From Hydrangea macrophylla (taxonomy: Eukaryota > Streptophyta > Magnoliopsida > Cornales > Hydrangeaceae), in assembly GCA_033977485.1 (NCBI GenBank), contig CM066985.1:76823045-76887044 (forward strand): a stretch of DNA of 64,000 nt. The letters run 5' to 3'. Shown in pieces: positions 24,385 to 36,539 of the stretch. A program made the position numbers and the translations under genes. Below the pieces are notes generated by a model. It saw nothing but the letters and a program-made list of their open reading frames with translations, was not told where the DNA came from and did not search any database. The number at the start of each line of letters is the position of its first letter. The first letter of the stretch is position 1.

Positions 24385-24425
24385 GGGGGAGAGAGGGGAG
24401 GGGAGGGGGGGGGGGGGGGAGGTGG
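24385..24425 (+). repeat. G-rich tract interrupting Element B gag
   Basis: GGGGGGAGAGAGGGGAGGGG followed by a long G run. It is unlike its surroundings and lies where Gag coding is lost, so it probably arose by slippage or repeat expansion in the dead gene. It has strong G-quadruplex potential. Confidence 0.7.
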
Positions 24426-24887
24426 AAGTTAGAGTCAGGTCATTTGGTGGATATGTCTAATAAGGTTGATGAGTTATCTAGACCAATTAATTTCAATAGG
24501 TCACGTGTCAACTCCACCTCCTTCAGAGGTTTGTGCACTGTGTTCCGACCCCTCTCACAATATCTTTGCATGTTCATCTATCTCAGTTCCCTGAATTCGT
24601 CCATGAATAAGTAAATGCCATGCAACAGTTCTCCAAACCAACTAGTAACCCGTATACTAGTATTTCTAACTCAGGATGAAAAATCATCCTAGCTCGGCAT
24701 GGCCTCCACAAAATATAGAAAATCCTATTCCCGAACCATCTCAGTGGAATTTTCAAAAATTTTCTAATCATTCTCCTCCACAAAACAGTATCAATACACA
24801 CAACCCAATCCTTCTCCTCTACTTCCGTATCCACGTAATAATACTTTTGAGGAGAAGGTATTAGCCTCACTTGAAAGTTTTGGTTCT

Positions 24888-25313
24888 ATGATCCAATTAG
24901 TACACTCTCACACACAGTCCATCGCAAAGCTTGAGTTCCAAATAGGGCAACTAGCTGACGCATTGAATCATAGGAATGAGGGTAAGTTACCGAGTCAAAC
25001 TATTCAGAATCCTAAGGGACAATACGAGGTTGATAGTATTAGTGAGCATATAAATTCCGTTTTTTTGACTAGGATGACTACTCGAGAAGAGGAAGTTGTT
25101 AAAATTTTGAATGAGAGTGAGAAAGACATGAACATTAACTCAAATCAACATAGGAACGAGGACACGAGTCAAATTATGAAAGAGTATGTAACGATCCTGA
25201 CAGATTATGTACCGAAAATGCCCTTTCCACCAAATGTAAACGAACCGTCACATTTTTCAAAGAAAGAGTCAAAAACTGAAGATATACTCGAGGTGTTTAA
25301 ACAAGTGAAATAA
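24888..25313 (+). pseudogene. gag: Element B gag, C-terminal part
   Basis: 141 codons with Athila Gag-tail features: SIAKLEFQIGQLADALNHR, then GKLPSQTIQNPKGQYE, and an acidic, Asn-rich linker ending FKQVK. Immediately after the stop, another frame continues with ISIPFLDAMKQIPTYAKCLKD, the segment that normally joins Gag to protease, so a one-base shift separates them. No zinc knuckle was seen. Confidence 0.7.
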
Positions 25314-25482
25314 GTATTCCATTTCTCGACGCTATGAAACAAATTCCCACTTATGCTAAATGTCTTAAAGACCTATCCATTCAAAAGCGCAAGTTGCGTA
25401 GTCATATTTCAAAAAAGGTCTTCCTCACCAAAAAAGTAAGTTCGATTTTCTAACACGCTCGTCCAAAATATAAGGATCCTAA

Positions 25483-25950
25483 ATGATTTTATGTATCATA
25501 GGTGACACTGTCATTCATCGGGCTCTCCTTGACTTAGCTGCGAGTATGAATCTGCTGCCATACACAGTTTATAAACAATTAGGATTAGGTAAACTTAATC
25601 TCACGGCCGCTACCATGCAATTAGCAGATCGTTCTGTTAAAATCCTTATAGGGATCGTCGAAGACGTCTTAGTAAAAGTTGATAAATATTATTATCCCAT
25701 CAATTTCACGGTCCTTGACAGCGAATCTATGCTAGATACTAGGAAACACACCCCTATCATTCTTGGTCGTCCATTCTTAGCCACCGCTAATGCGCGTGTC
25801 AACTGTCGAACGGGGGTACTAAAAGTGTCATTTGGAAATATGAACCTAAAATTAAATGTTCTTAACATTGTTGATCAACCTTTCAATGATGATGATTACC
25901 CATGTTGGCAGAGAGTGAGGTTAGACAAGCTAATGGACCTAATAACATAA
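25483..25950 (+). pseudogene. Element B aspartic protease
   Basis: A retropepsin-like domain that would process Gag. LLDLAASMNLLPYTVYKQLG stands where Athila proteases have D-x-G-A-S, so the active-site glycine is replaced by alanine. Further family features are LTAATMQLADRSVKI, GIVEDVLVKVDKYYYP and IILGRPFLATANARVNC. The ATG at 25483 is simply the first in frame. In an intact element this would be read as part of a polyprotein. After it come stops and no RT. Confidence 0.75.
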
Positions 25951-25959
25951 TAAACATAA

Positions 25960-28780
25960 GTAAGGGGAAGGATATAATGCACAATGAATAGAAAAACCCT
26001 AATAACCCAAATCCTAATGATGAATTTAGTTGGAAGGTGAAGAATCGATTTGAACATAACCATGAGGAACCAATGAATGAATTAACTCATAAAGATATCA
26101 TTTCTATTTTCAACTATGGTCTTCTTCCTGTTAGAAGGGGCACAAAGTCTGAGTTTTGGCCTCCATAAGTCTTGAGAGTAACACGGTCTAGCTAAAGACG
26201 TAAAAGGCAGTGCTTTTTGGGAGGCAACCCAAGCTTTAATCATTTCGTTCCCTCGTTTTTGTAAACTTTTTGGTCATTTTGAGTTAATTTATTTGAGTTG
26301 TGGACAGGTTTGGGGGTCGTAGACTTTTTATTTTGAATCCACTAAACTTTCTAAGAGACAATAGAAAAAAATGGGCTACTCGCTCGTGCGCAAGTTTTGG
26401 ACTTAGAAAAATTTTAAGTTTTTTTTTTATAGTAAAACAACTCTCAGTAATTTGCCGCGCGCTTGATCACTCACGCGATTGTGTTTTCGCACGTGCACAG
26501 CTCGCACCCGTGAACCTATACCTTAGGATTTTTTTTACTGTTTCTGAAAAATATGCCTCAGTATTTCCTCGCGCGACCTGTGCGCGTGAAAGGGGGATTT
26601 TTGTGTTTTTCTCTTTTGTTCTCTTCTTCTCACTCCCAACCCTTATGTGTTTTTCTCCTTTCTGTTTGCTCTCTTAGGCCCCTTTTAGATCGAGTCCTTT
26701 ATTTTGATAGTTCCGTTTGTGCTTGTTCTTTTTTATTTTTGTTGCTTCTTTCGGATTTAGTTTAGTTTCTCAATAAGTACACCACCGTCTGCATTACAGA
26801 TATATTTATATTAGCTATCGTTGGTCTTTTGTTTGTTTATTTTCTTTTGTCGAGTATTGACAGTTGAATTAATGGCTCCATTTGGAGCATTTGAACTTTA
26901 TCGCCATATTCATATTCGTTCACCTAGTTTGTGATTGTCGAGATCGAGGTAATGTCATTCCTTCCTTAGGTACTCTCCTTTCTTTCATTTTAGTGTTTCA
27001 ATGGGGACAATGAAAGGTTTAGGTATGGGGGTATGCACTCACATGCACATTATTATGCACCGATTTTTTTAAAAAAATTCGATGCTTGTGCTTAAATAAA
27101 TGATGTTACCGACGTTTTTGCAATCTCGAGTTGATACTTCTTGTTAGGTAACTTGGACTATTATAGAATGGTAAACATGAGAAGATGTGGTTAAACAGTT
27201 ACTGAAGTCATGATGCAACGTTTATGATATGTATCGTTTCAATCGTAGTTTTATATCATAGATTTGCACACAAACCTATGCACTGCACGTAGTCACTTGA
27301 ATATATGTTTGATGTGAACTATAATATGATTCGGATTTCTAGATAACACATAGTGTAGAGACTAAACCCGGTGAGCTTTGAGCCATTCTTTTCTTTTCGA
27401 GGGTTATAAACACATTGTGTTTGTCAAATTTCATTTGAATAGCGCATCTACTCGTTATTTAGTCTCATTATTCTTATTTTGGTTGATGATCAAGTTAAAA
27501 TATTTGTTGTTATGCTAAATAATCTTCCATTGTAAACTTTGAAGAACTGTATCACCTTAGGACGTGATTTTAGGCCTTCTTTGTTTTTCACCCTTTTGAC
27601 CTTTGACCTATCCAGATAAATGATAAAATTTTCTTAGTTCGCCCCTTTGAGCCTTTAAAGTGCCTCTCTTTCTTTAATCAACATGATCCTTTTTTTCCTC
27701 CAACTTGGAGTTTACCACTAAAAGATTGATAAACTTTTAGTGGTGTTAAGGCGATGTGTTGATTGAGAAAAAGAAGAAAAAAAGATGATGTTTGGGGTAG
27801 TTGCCTTGGTATTCAATGAATATTCATTTCAAAAGCAACGAAAAGGAAAAGAAAAAGAAAAAGGTTTGGAGAAGAAAAAAAAGAAGATGAAAGAAATTAA
27901 AAAAATATTTGAAAAGAAGAGAATGAAAAGATGAAAGTTGGTAGAAGAGATGATTAACGAAATAAAAAATGCCTTACAACACCACTCTAAAACTACTTAA
28001 TGAATCATTTCTATCATTTTTCATTACCTGAGCCACGTTACAACCTTTGAAAAGTCATATTTGATCCTAGAAAACATGGTTTGGATATGTAAATGATGGG
28101 AGGGGGATTAAAACATGGTAACGATTAATTTTTCTTGACTGTTGGCGTCCTATCCATGAGACTATTGTTCTTTCGTGTGATACTTTTTTTTCAAGTCATA
28201 CGTGAGTGTTTCTCATTTTGAAAAATATTTTCTTTGCTCCCATATATTAGAGAGATTACATATGTTATGAACATTTTATTTAAGAGTGTAATTAACATTG
28301 TGAGATTCGTAGTTAAAGCATAGTTGGATGGTTATCTGAGTTATATTCCAAGTTCATGACAGGCGCGTGTTCATTTGACTGCAACAACACACATGTGCAA
28401 TTTTATAATAAACTCTATTGATTTATACGATGCATGTGCTTGGGATTATTTTTCATTACATAGGTGGACGTTTGGTTCCGTTTCTTTTTGTTCGTTATTC
28501 TATTTCAAATCACTATTTTATAAATAAGGAGTATTGAATGTTATGTTTTGTTTTTAATAAAATTTTTAAATGTATAATGAAATAAAGATGGTTGTGGCTA
28601 TCTTATTTAACAAGAACTCTCACGAGACTTCACTCGTCCTACTAGGGACACCTAGGAGTTTAAAAGGCTTGTTGCATATGATAAATACAATCGCGTTGCC
28701 TGCAATAGTGAGTTAGGATTCTTAAGTATAGTAGTATTTATTTTTATGTTTTTCTTTTCTTGAGGACCAACAAAGTATTG
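25960..28780 (+). other. Element B 3' non-coding region
   Basis: This begins with the Athila-type segment around 26190-26230. The rest has weak frames (26300-26677 and 26553-26765) that show no Env or other domain, plus an A-rich stretch near 27830-27930. TGGGGACAATGAAAGGTTTA at 27003-27022 resembles the usual sequence before the Athila 3' LTR. I see no envelope-like gene. Confidence 0.6.
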
Positions 28781-28784
28781 GTTT

Positions 28785-28791
28785 GGGGGAG
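28785..28791 (+). other. Element B polypurine tract
   Basis: GGGGGAG immediately before the 3' LTR, preceded by TTGGTTT. Confidence 0.75.
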
Positions 28792-30219
28792 TGATCGACG
28801 ACGAATAGTTTCCGTTTATAGTCTTGAAGATACGCTTTGTTAGCCTACTTCAGTTAGTTATTAAGTGTTTTTAATAAGTATTCAATGATTCGTAGGTTTT
28901 TGGAGCTTTAACTTGAAAATGCTCTAAAACTCAACGATTAGTGGCTTTGGAAGAAATTCTATGCTCATAAGGTGATTCTAGAGAAAGTTAGAGACAATAG
29001 TAGCCTTGGTAAATTGTATTTTTGACATTGAAGAATCTGAATTTGAAAAATTTTACCATAGATAGAAATGTAGATCTTCAAGTTACAGACGTGTGGCCAC
29101 AAACGGCGAGTCAATCCAAGGTTCGAGCAAAAAGTTATCGTAATTCTACGAAAGCGACCTTCCTTTTTTACCAAAAATTCATATTTTGTCAAATTAGAGC
29201 GCCCAACAAAGGTGGTTTGTGAATACGATGTCCAGAAATGTAAATACGACAGTTTTAGTGTGATTAAGTTTAGGAAAGCCTCCAAAACTTGTTCCAAATC
29301 TATATCTATTTATGTCCTCTTTTAAGTAAAATTGGGGTCACACAATACTATCCACATCATTCCACAACTAAAACTTCAGCCATTGACAAAGGAGAAGCAA
29401 GGAGAAGAAGAAGAAAAAGAAGACCAGGAATTCCGATGGCCTCCTCCATCAACTTCTTGCCAATTTTCGAATCTATGGCTGCCTAAATCGAGATCTGGGA
29501 TTTCAATGAAACCCTAGCCAAGTAATAGGTTGTTATTTATGTTTTTCTTTTAGATTTATTATGTATGGATGATGATTACATGTTTCGAGGATTTTGAATA
29601 ATAAAATCGTACTTTATAGCTCAAATCATTGCTTTCAAAGTTTATTCTTGTCTTCGATCTATTTTGAATGTGATGTGCTCAATAATTTATATTTGGTGTG
29701 CTTGTATAGATTATTTAATTATAATAGTGCTTATTTGAGTTGTGATATTAAGTAGTCAAATAGTTCATGCCTAGGGAAGACAGAGTGCGCAACAACCCTA
29801 GTTGAGTGTTAGACACTCAATGCCAACCAAAGATGAATCACATTGATGCTTGAATCATAATTATCATTTTAACGGAGGAATTGTGCTTGTAGCTATGATT
29901 CTCCATTATCATCCAATGTAATAAGCTAATTGAATGCATAGATACCCTTATTATGAAGCTAGTGATGGATTTGCAATCCTAGGCTCAATACACATATTTA
30001 TCAAAATAACTTTTAATCGATTTTATAGTTAGATTTATTTCCAGAGTTTCTTAGTTTAATTAAAATCAAATTCAAAATTCTATTTTCTTAATTAACTAGG
30101 TTTAGGTTTTAAAATTAAAGTGTTTTAGTAGTTCAATCTCTGTGGGTTCGACCTTTACTTCTACACTATAAATCTTTTAAAGTAGAGTATTCTTTTATAT
30201 CTTGATTTTGACAAGATCA
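28792..30219 (+). repeat. Element B 3' LTR
   Basis: TGATCGACGACGAATAGTTT to TTGACAAGATCA, followed by GTGAG. It is homologous to 12433-13892 over its full length, with a deletion of some 30 bp near 29150. Confidence 0.9.
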
Positions 30220-30224
30220 GTGAG

Positions 30225-30485
30225 AGTGTGTGAATTCTTTGGGGTACTGAGAGTGGGTATACAAAGGGTATTGGGGTTGGGTTATGAGATTTAATCTAAG
30301 TGTTTTCTTGTACTAATTGTTTATTCTCAATAGTAAAAGAATGGTCTCTCGGATGTGGATGTAGGCATGGTTTTGCCGAACCATGTAGAAATCGGTTTTT
30401 TCTTCGGTGTGCTTGTTTATTATTGTTGGCGTGTTTCTGTGTGTTTATTGGGGGAATTTGGTTCTACGTTTTTAAATTCCCAACA
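30225..30485 (+). repeat. Element A 5' LTR, right part
   Basis: Resumes after B's second GTGAG (30220-30224) and ends TTTTTAAATTCCCAACA, the same as the 3' LTR end at 45103. Reading frames across it (for example 30300-30536) are not conserved genes. Confidence 0.85.
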
Positions 30486-30487
30486 AG

Positions 30488-30501
30488 TGGTATTAGAGTT
30501 G
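30488..30501 (+). other. Element A primer-binding site
   Basis: TGGTATTAGAGTTG lies 3 bases after the LTR end. It differs from the initiator tRNA-Met primer site TGGTATCAGAGCCA mostly by C-to-T changes, as expected for an old methylated copy. Confidence 0.6.
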
Positions 30502-31105
30502 TGGTGGTCCGATCATGGTGGGCAGACACATGGTAGTAGTAGAATAGTTGTTCGGTGATAAAGAAATAATAGTGGAAAAAAATAATCGTAGTAATGTGTT
30601 TGGAACATAGCCGCATGCCATTGGAGCCGATTAAAGCAACCGTTGTAGGAAGCGTTAATTATGAGGAGGTCAAGTTTTTAGGGTCACACAGAAAGGTTAT
30701 ATTCTGTTTGGACTTTAAAAGCTTGGATAGGAAAATTATCCAGTGTGCTAAGGTGTATTGCATTTAAGGTTTTGATTGGTTGGAATTTCAAGTAGTTGGT
30801 GTGAATAGCTATATTATTTAGAATTTATGGCAGAGATCATTTATAAGGTTTTCAGGGGATGTGGATTGATCGATTGGTACAAATTTGTGAGATTCTGTAT
30901 GGATTGGGATTGTTTTTTGGTGATAGAACAGATGAAGAAGTAGGTCAGGATCTAGGTAGAAGACGATTTCAATGCTACTGTGATTGTAGCCGGTTACGTA
31001 TGGTAGAGGGGTTTTCATACTCCACTTGTATAGACATTTCTCTTGGGTTATTAGATTCTGGGTACGGTAAATATGTGCTTCTGGAGAAAATAATCTGATG
31101 GGTTC
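30502..31105 (+). other. Element A interior, left half
   Basis: Non-coding internal sequence between the primer site and the insertion point of solo LTR D. No gag or pol motif is visible on either strand. It continues at 44053. Confidence 0.6.
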
Positions 31106-32059
31106 TGTCACACCTGTCCCAGAAAAATAATCATTTTAAATGCAGAAGTGAATTTCTGGAAATTATTAACGTTGTTTAAAAAAATTGATTGAGGTTGACT
31201 ATGAGTCAACGTAGAGTGTCAATTGAGAACACGGTAATCGGAGAACCATAAGGCATTGACACGGGTAGATGATATTTATATCATGACTTAAATTATATTT
31301 GATATTTTCTGGTATTTATGAATAGTAAAATTTACTTGTGTAGTGTAAATTCTGATAGTTTCGATCTTGATTAAGATCATTTTGGTGGATTTAGTGATAA
31401 TCAATAAGATACACTACAAAAGATAGGTTATCTAGAGATTCCACGAAATTTGTTTTCGAAATGTAATTACGGCGACAAACGGAACTTAGACGAAAACTTT
31501 TATGAATTATAAAATTCACTCGTGAAGTAATAAAATAGACGTGTAAGATGTTTCGGGGAGTAATTAAAAGTTTTGAGAACTCGTGGGAAGATAAACGTAA
31601 TTCCCGAGAGTTGTGCCTATACATAGTGTAGGTGAGATATTTTCATAAAATATCTCAAAATCAAAAGTTGGAGCTTAGGAGATTTGGGAGATTTTGATGC
31701 TTCGATCTTCCCGACGCAAAACGATAAACTTCTACTCGTTTATTTTTCTCCAGATTTCATATTCAGACTCCTTGAGGTAAGAGCTACATTTTGATACCTT
31801 TTAGGCCTTGTTTGGTTAAGTTTTACGAAAATCCTAATTCTAGGAATTTGGAAAAAATATGTGTATACTTGTAGGAATCATTTATAAACAGAGATTCGGC
31901 ATAGAATCGGGCTTCCAGTATTTCTCCTAAAATTATAGGACTATAGCTCGAGGTATGAATTTTAGACTTATGAATTAAAAGGAATTTCATGTATTTAAAT
32001 ATCCGACTTGATATTTTGGATCCGGGCGAAATTCACTTATTAATTAGGCCCATTAATTA

Positions 32060-33548
32060 TGTAGGAAAAATGGGTTTAAAATTTTTATTTAACGCACAGT
32101 GGAAAGATTAAATTACAAAAACTTATTCGAATGCCCGATCTACTACTTATCAACTCTATAGATGCATATACAAAAGGGGAAGAAGAGTTTATGCCTCTGG
32201 TCTTGAACCCAAATCTGATTGTCTTCTTCCTTGATTGTGCGGCAGCCTTCACTAGGTTGTCTTCACCCTTATGTCTCCTACGAGTGCTTCCCGAAGAGGC
32301 TAGAGATGATGGGATCTCTAATGGAGAGGATAAGAAGGTTTGGGAACCCTAAAACAGTTTCTGCAGCTTCTGGTTTATAAAAATGACGAACACTTTTTTT
32401 TGGACTTAGCTGCCCTATTTATAGATTCCCAAAACCGACCTTAAGTTCAATCGAACGAAATGGCTTCGATCGATCGAACCACTTTCAATCGATCGAACCT
32501 GCCTTGACTTCAATCGATCAAGACTCCTTCGATCAATCAAACTTGTCTTGATAAGTTGCTCATGTGCCTTTCTAAGCATCCTAGAGGAGCTAAGAGTGGG
32601 ACCTCCTACGTTCTTTATTATTGGCTCAGACCAACTGTTAATTCTCATGACCAAACTCTTTGATTAGCAAATTAACCAACTGGTCAGTTAACGTTTACTC
32701 TACTATAAACCGATAACTGAACTCCAAAGCAAAAGAACATATCCAAAACGATAACTAGACTTGTATGGTGTACTAATGTTCCTCTACCGTCAGCATTCAT
32801 AATCATATTCGGGTAGTCGCATAACTGTTACTGTCAACCTGAATGATGATTACATCTTCTATTCCTTGAGTCCCATTCACCTCTCATGATTACCAAACAT
32901 GTTGATAACTACTAATCAACAAGACTGCACTTCTCAATAATTAACTTGGTGACATTCTCAAGGGAATGTTTACTCTTTAACAGAGGGTAGATTCTGTCTT
33001 GACAATATATGTACACACCACTGTGAACATGACATACCCAAGATACCCAAGTACTGATCTTTTATAGACCTCACTAACTGGTAAGTCAAAGCAGCCATAT
33101 CCATAGTCTGTGTTAATAATTGTCTCAAGATTGAGAACACGTACCTTATACAGGTTATGAGTTCATATTGACTGTTGACAGTCTTGAGTGTCAATAAAAA
33201 AATCAGGTCTATCAATGACCTATAAGCACTAACATATTAACTAAGAGTTACACTCTAGTGATTGAGATTAATCACTCCATTCAATGATAGTTAATCATGC
33301 TACAGTGTATACCTGATGAGATATCCAGTCTCATCATCCACTGTGACAAGTTCTAAGTATCAAAGAATAGCAATACGTATCTCACTTGTATGTATCTCAT
33401 ACATACATGAATTACTTACTACGATACTTAAGGATTTACATTCATCTCATGAAAGAAACATACAAAATGAAATGCAAAGTTGATATCCATATATTAAAAT
33501 GTCAATGTCTCATACATATAGTAATGGTTTGAGGGGACAAACCCAACA
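32060..33548 (-). repeat. Element E 3' LTR (plus-strand left)
   Basis: On the plus strand it runs TGTAGGAAAAATGGGTTTAA to GGGACAAACCCAACA. An array of CGATCGATCGAACC-type motifs is at about 32440-32555. Confidence 0.9.
32440..32555. repeat. CAATCGATCGAACC motif array in the copia LTR
   Basis: Includes TTCGATCGATCGAACC, TTTCAATCGATCGAACC and the damaged forms TTCAATCGATCAAG and TTCGATCAATCAAA. The same array is in the other LTR at about 39480-39570. Confidence 0.85.
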
Positions 33549-33558
33549 AACTCCCACT
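33549..33558 (-). other. Element E polypurine tract
   Basis: On the minus strand AGTGGGAGTT directly precedes the 3' LTR (TGTTGGGTTTGT). Confidence 0.7.
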
Positions 33559-33710
33559 TGTACTCATAACCATTCAGGACTACATCTGAGACCTAAACTA
33601 TCTAGATGTCGGTCAAAGACCTTCTGTGGCAAGGCCTTTGTAAACGGATCTGTAAGATTGTCAGAGGTGGCAATCTTGCGGACAGTTGCATCTCCACGTT
33701 AAACTATATC

Positions 33711-34256
33711 TCAAATTAGATGATTTTTCTGCTCTACGTACTTTCCCTTTCTGTGGTTCCTTGGCTCCTTGGGCTGCGCCACTGCCCTACTATTATCGTA
33801 GTATAGCGTAATTAGTGACAGCGACGCTGATACCACCTCGAGCTCCATAAGGAAATTCTTAAGCCAAGCAGTTTCCTTTACGGCTTCACAAGCAGCCACA
33901 TACTTAGCTTTTGTAGTTGAGCCTGTAATGCATTTCTGCTTAATACTCCTCCAACTATTAGCACCACCTTCCAAGGTAAAGATATGTCTGGACATCGACT
34001 TCCTTGAAGCTTTATCTGACATAAAGTCCGAGTCACTGTATCATATTGGAATTAACTCATCACCGCCGTACATAAACCTGTAATCTTTAGTCCTTCTCAA
34101 GTACTTAAGAATGTGCTTAACGGCTGTCAAGTGCTCTGGACCTGGATTCGATTGATATCTAGTAACCATGCCAACAGCAAAGCAGATATCTGGTTTAGTG
34201 CACAACATCGCATACATGCGACTTCCCACTGCTAAAGCATAGGGAACTCCTACCAT
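33711..34256 (-). pseudogene. Element E RNase H
   Basis: Two frames carry the copia RNase H region: GSRMYAMLCTKPDICFAVGM and YQSNPGPEHLTAVKHILKYL upstream, then SWRSIKQKCITGSTTKAKYV and AACEAVKETAWLKNFL. A stop separates them at about 34037. Sequence before the LTR ends in the usual non-coding tail. Confidence 0.85.
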
Positions 34257-35119
34257 GCGATTCCTCTCCTCCTGTGTCTTTGGACCTGGTCCTTGGAGAA
34301 TGCCAAACCATGCCTAAAAGGTAATAAATCTTTCTTCGAATTATCCATTGAAAACCTAGTTAGCACCTTATCGATATAACTAGCTTGAGATAATCCCATT
34401 ATCTTTCGCTTATAATCCCAAAAGAGGAGCTTTATCCCAAGGATATAGCTCACCTCTCCTAGATCCTTCATATCGAAAGTACTAGCTAGCTAAACCTTAA
34501 CCGTTGACAATACCGCTACATCATTCCCTATAAGTAGAATGTCGTCAACGTAAAGAATAAGAAAGGCCACCACTTTCCCTTCACACTTCTTGTATACACA
34601 AGGTTTATCCAGATTCTATATGAACCCAAATAATTTGACCGCTTGGTTAAAACGAATGTTCCAACTCCTGGATGGCAGCTTAAGCCCATAAATTGACTTT
34701 TGCAATTGGTATACCAAGTTACCTTTTCCACCAGCTATGAACCAACCTGGTTGCTGTATATAGATGTCCTCCTCAAGATTGCCATTCAAGAATGCAGTCT
34801 TGACGTCCATCTGCCAGATCTCATAATATAAGCATACAACAATGAATAAGAGCATCCTGATGGACTTGAGCATAGCTACCGACGAAAAAGTTTCCTCATA
34901 GTCAATGCCCTCCCTTTGAGTATAACCTTTCGCTACAAGCCTTGCCTTAAAGGTCTCAACCTTTCCATCAGATCCTCTTTTCCTCTTATAGACCCACTTA
35001 CAGCTAATGGGTTTAATATTGGCTAGAAGTTCTACAAGATCCCAGACCTGATTGGAATCCATAGGTTCCAATTCAACCTTCACAGCTTTAACCCAATGAG
35101 CTGAATCAACATCAGTCAT
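34250..35119 (-). pseudogene. Element E reverse transcriptase
   Basis: Recognisable copia RT in pieces. WVYKRKRGSDGKVETFKARL, VAKGYTQREGIDYEETF and WQMDVKTAFLNGNLEEDIYI lie in one frame. The catalytic YVDD is at 34541-34552 in another, followed by MKDLGEVSYILGIKL and LSQASYIDKVLTRF in a third. At least two shifts break it. The catalytic motif itself is preserved. Confidence 0.88.
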
Positions 35120-35202
35120 TGCCTCTTCATACGTGGTAGAATCAGATTCAGATTCTATGGAGACAACTTCAAAACTTCTCTTAAGAAAATATATCTATCA
35201 GG

Positions 35203-36206
35203 CTAGCTGACAATCCTCCTATTACGATGAGGTACTGGTGCGAAAATGGGTGAAGAAGTAATATTTTCTTGTCTTATATTGTTATCAACTGCGGGTAGGA
35301 CTGAAGGCTCTCCTTCTATCTCTCTAAGATCTATCCCTCCCTTAGGTTTATGGTTCATGATATAATCATCCTCCAAGACAACAACATTTGTACTAACAAA
35401 CACTTTTTGTTCTCTTGGATCATAAAAATACCATCCATAAGTCTCCTTTGGATACCCTACAAAGTAACATACTTCCAATCTAGAATCCAACTTGCTCATC
35501 TTTTCTTTCAGCATATGTGCCGGACACCCCCATATCCAGAGATGTTGCAAAGAAGGCTTGCGCCCAATCCACATCTCCCGTGGGTCTGGGAACAGATTTG
35601 CTTGGTACTAGATTTAGTATGTATGTAGCGGTTTCCAAAGCATAACCCCAAAGGAATAATGGTAACTCGGAATAACTCATCATCGACCTAGTCATGTCTA
35701 AAAGAGTCTGATTCCTTCTTTCCATTACACCATTCTGCTAAGGCATACCAGGTGCAGTCAACCATGATAGAATCCCATTCTGTATGAGGTGACCAATAAA
35801 CTCATTAGAGAGGTACTCGTCGCCTCGATCAGATCAAATGGCCTTGATATGTGTGCCCAATTGCTTCTCCACTTCAGCCCTAAACTCTTTGAATTAGGTA
35901 CATATATCCATACCTAGAGTGGTCATCAGTAAATGCTATGAAATACTCATAACCACCCCTTGCTCTAATATTTATTGGTCCATACACATCAATATGAACT
36001 AATTCCAACAATGCATTTGTCTTATTGCCCTTTGTTAAAAAGGGCCTTTTGGTCATCTTACCCTCCAAACAAGACTTGCAGACTTCCATTGGTTTGAGAA
36101 CCAAATCGTCTAAGATCCCTTCTTTGACTAGTCTTCCAATCCTATTCGGATTGATATGCCCAAGCCTCATATGCCAAAGCCTTGTCGTACCATTTCTTTT
36201 TATCAC
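35203..36206 (-). pseudogene. Element E integrase
   Basis: The zinc finger (LWHMRLGH, CKSC) and first catalytic region (ELVHIDVYGPINIRARGGYE) are at 35880-36206. The second catalytic segment near 35821-35835 (SDRGDEYL) is preceded by an in-frame TGA. The third ([11 protein letters not shown], with the Glu) is at 35690-35725. The C-terminal part ([33 protein letters not shown]) continues in a shifted frame to 35203. Confidence 0.88.
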
Positions 36207-36242
36207 AACTTCAGTTTCGAAATGAAAAGAATAGCCATTATT

Positions 36243-36533
36243 CTATAAATTTGACACTGAAATTAAATTATGTCTCATTAAAGGGACGTAAAGTACATCT
36301 GATAAAATCAAAACTTTATTGTCTAAAAATTTTAAAGCTACTACTCCTATATCAACCGCGAAAACGGTTGCACTAGAACCTAGAGTAAGTACAATCTCCC
36401 TATCACTGCACCTCTTGGTTGATCTGAACCCCTGTAATGAATTACAAATATGGTTAGTCGCACCAGAATCAATGCACCAAGTGTTTGAAGTATCCGTAAT
36501 AAAACTTACTTCAATCACATATGATTCAATCAT
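36243..36533 (-). pseudogene. Element E aspartic protease
   Basis: WCIDSGATNHICNSLQGF contains the D-S-G-A active-site motif of copia proteases, followed by LYVPLMRHNLISVSNL at the end. The frame is open for 96 codons, but neighbouring frames are broken. Confidence 0.85.
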
Positions 36534-36539
36534 ACCTTG

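Larger units (their letters stand above)
12433..30219 (+). mobile_element. Element B: Athila-like Ty3/gypsy element with gag and protease only
   Basis: Flanked by GTGAG (12428-12432 and 30220-30224). LTRs of 1,460 and 1,428 bp begin TGATCGACGA and end GAGATCA or AAGATCA. The primer site TGGCACCGTTGCCGAGG (13898-13914) is close to the tRNA-Asp site used by Athila elements. The interior encodes a damaged Athila-type Gag and aspartic protease, but no RT, RNase H or integrase. Conserved Athila-type 3' sequence (CTAGCTAAAGACG then TTGGGAGGCAACCCA, about 26190-26230) follows only about 240 bp after protease. Net length without C is about 8.7 kb. Confidence 0.88.

Noticed and set aside
26300..26677. 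125-codon frame after the Athila protease, possible Env
   Set aside because: No signal of an envelope-like protein, no plausible start, and the sequence resembles the non-coding 3' region of such elements.
30300..30536. 78-codon Cys/Trp-rich frame near element A
   Set aside because: It lies in the LTR and primer site of A. The other LTR copy (44950-45100) does not keep the frame.
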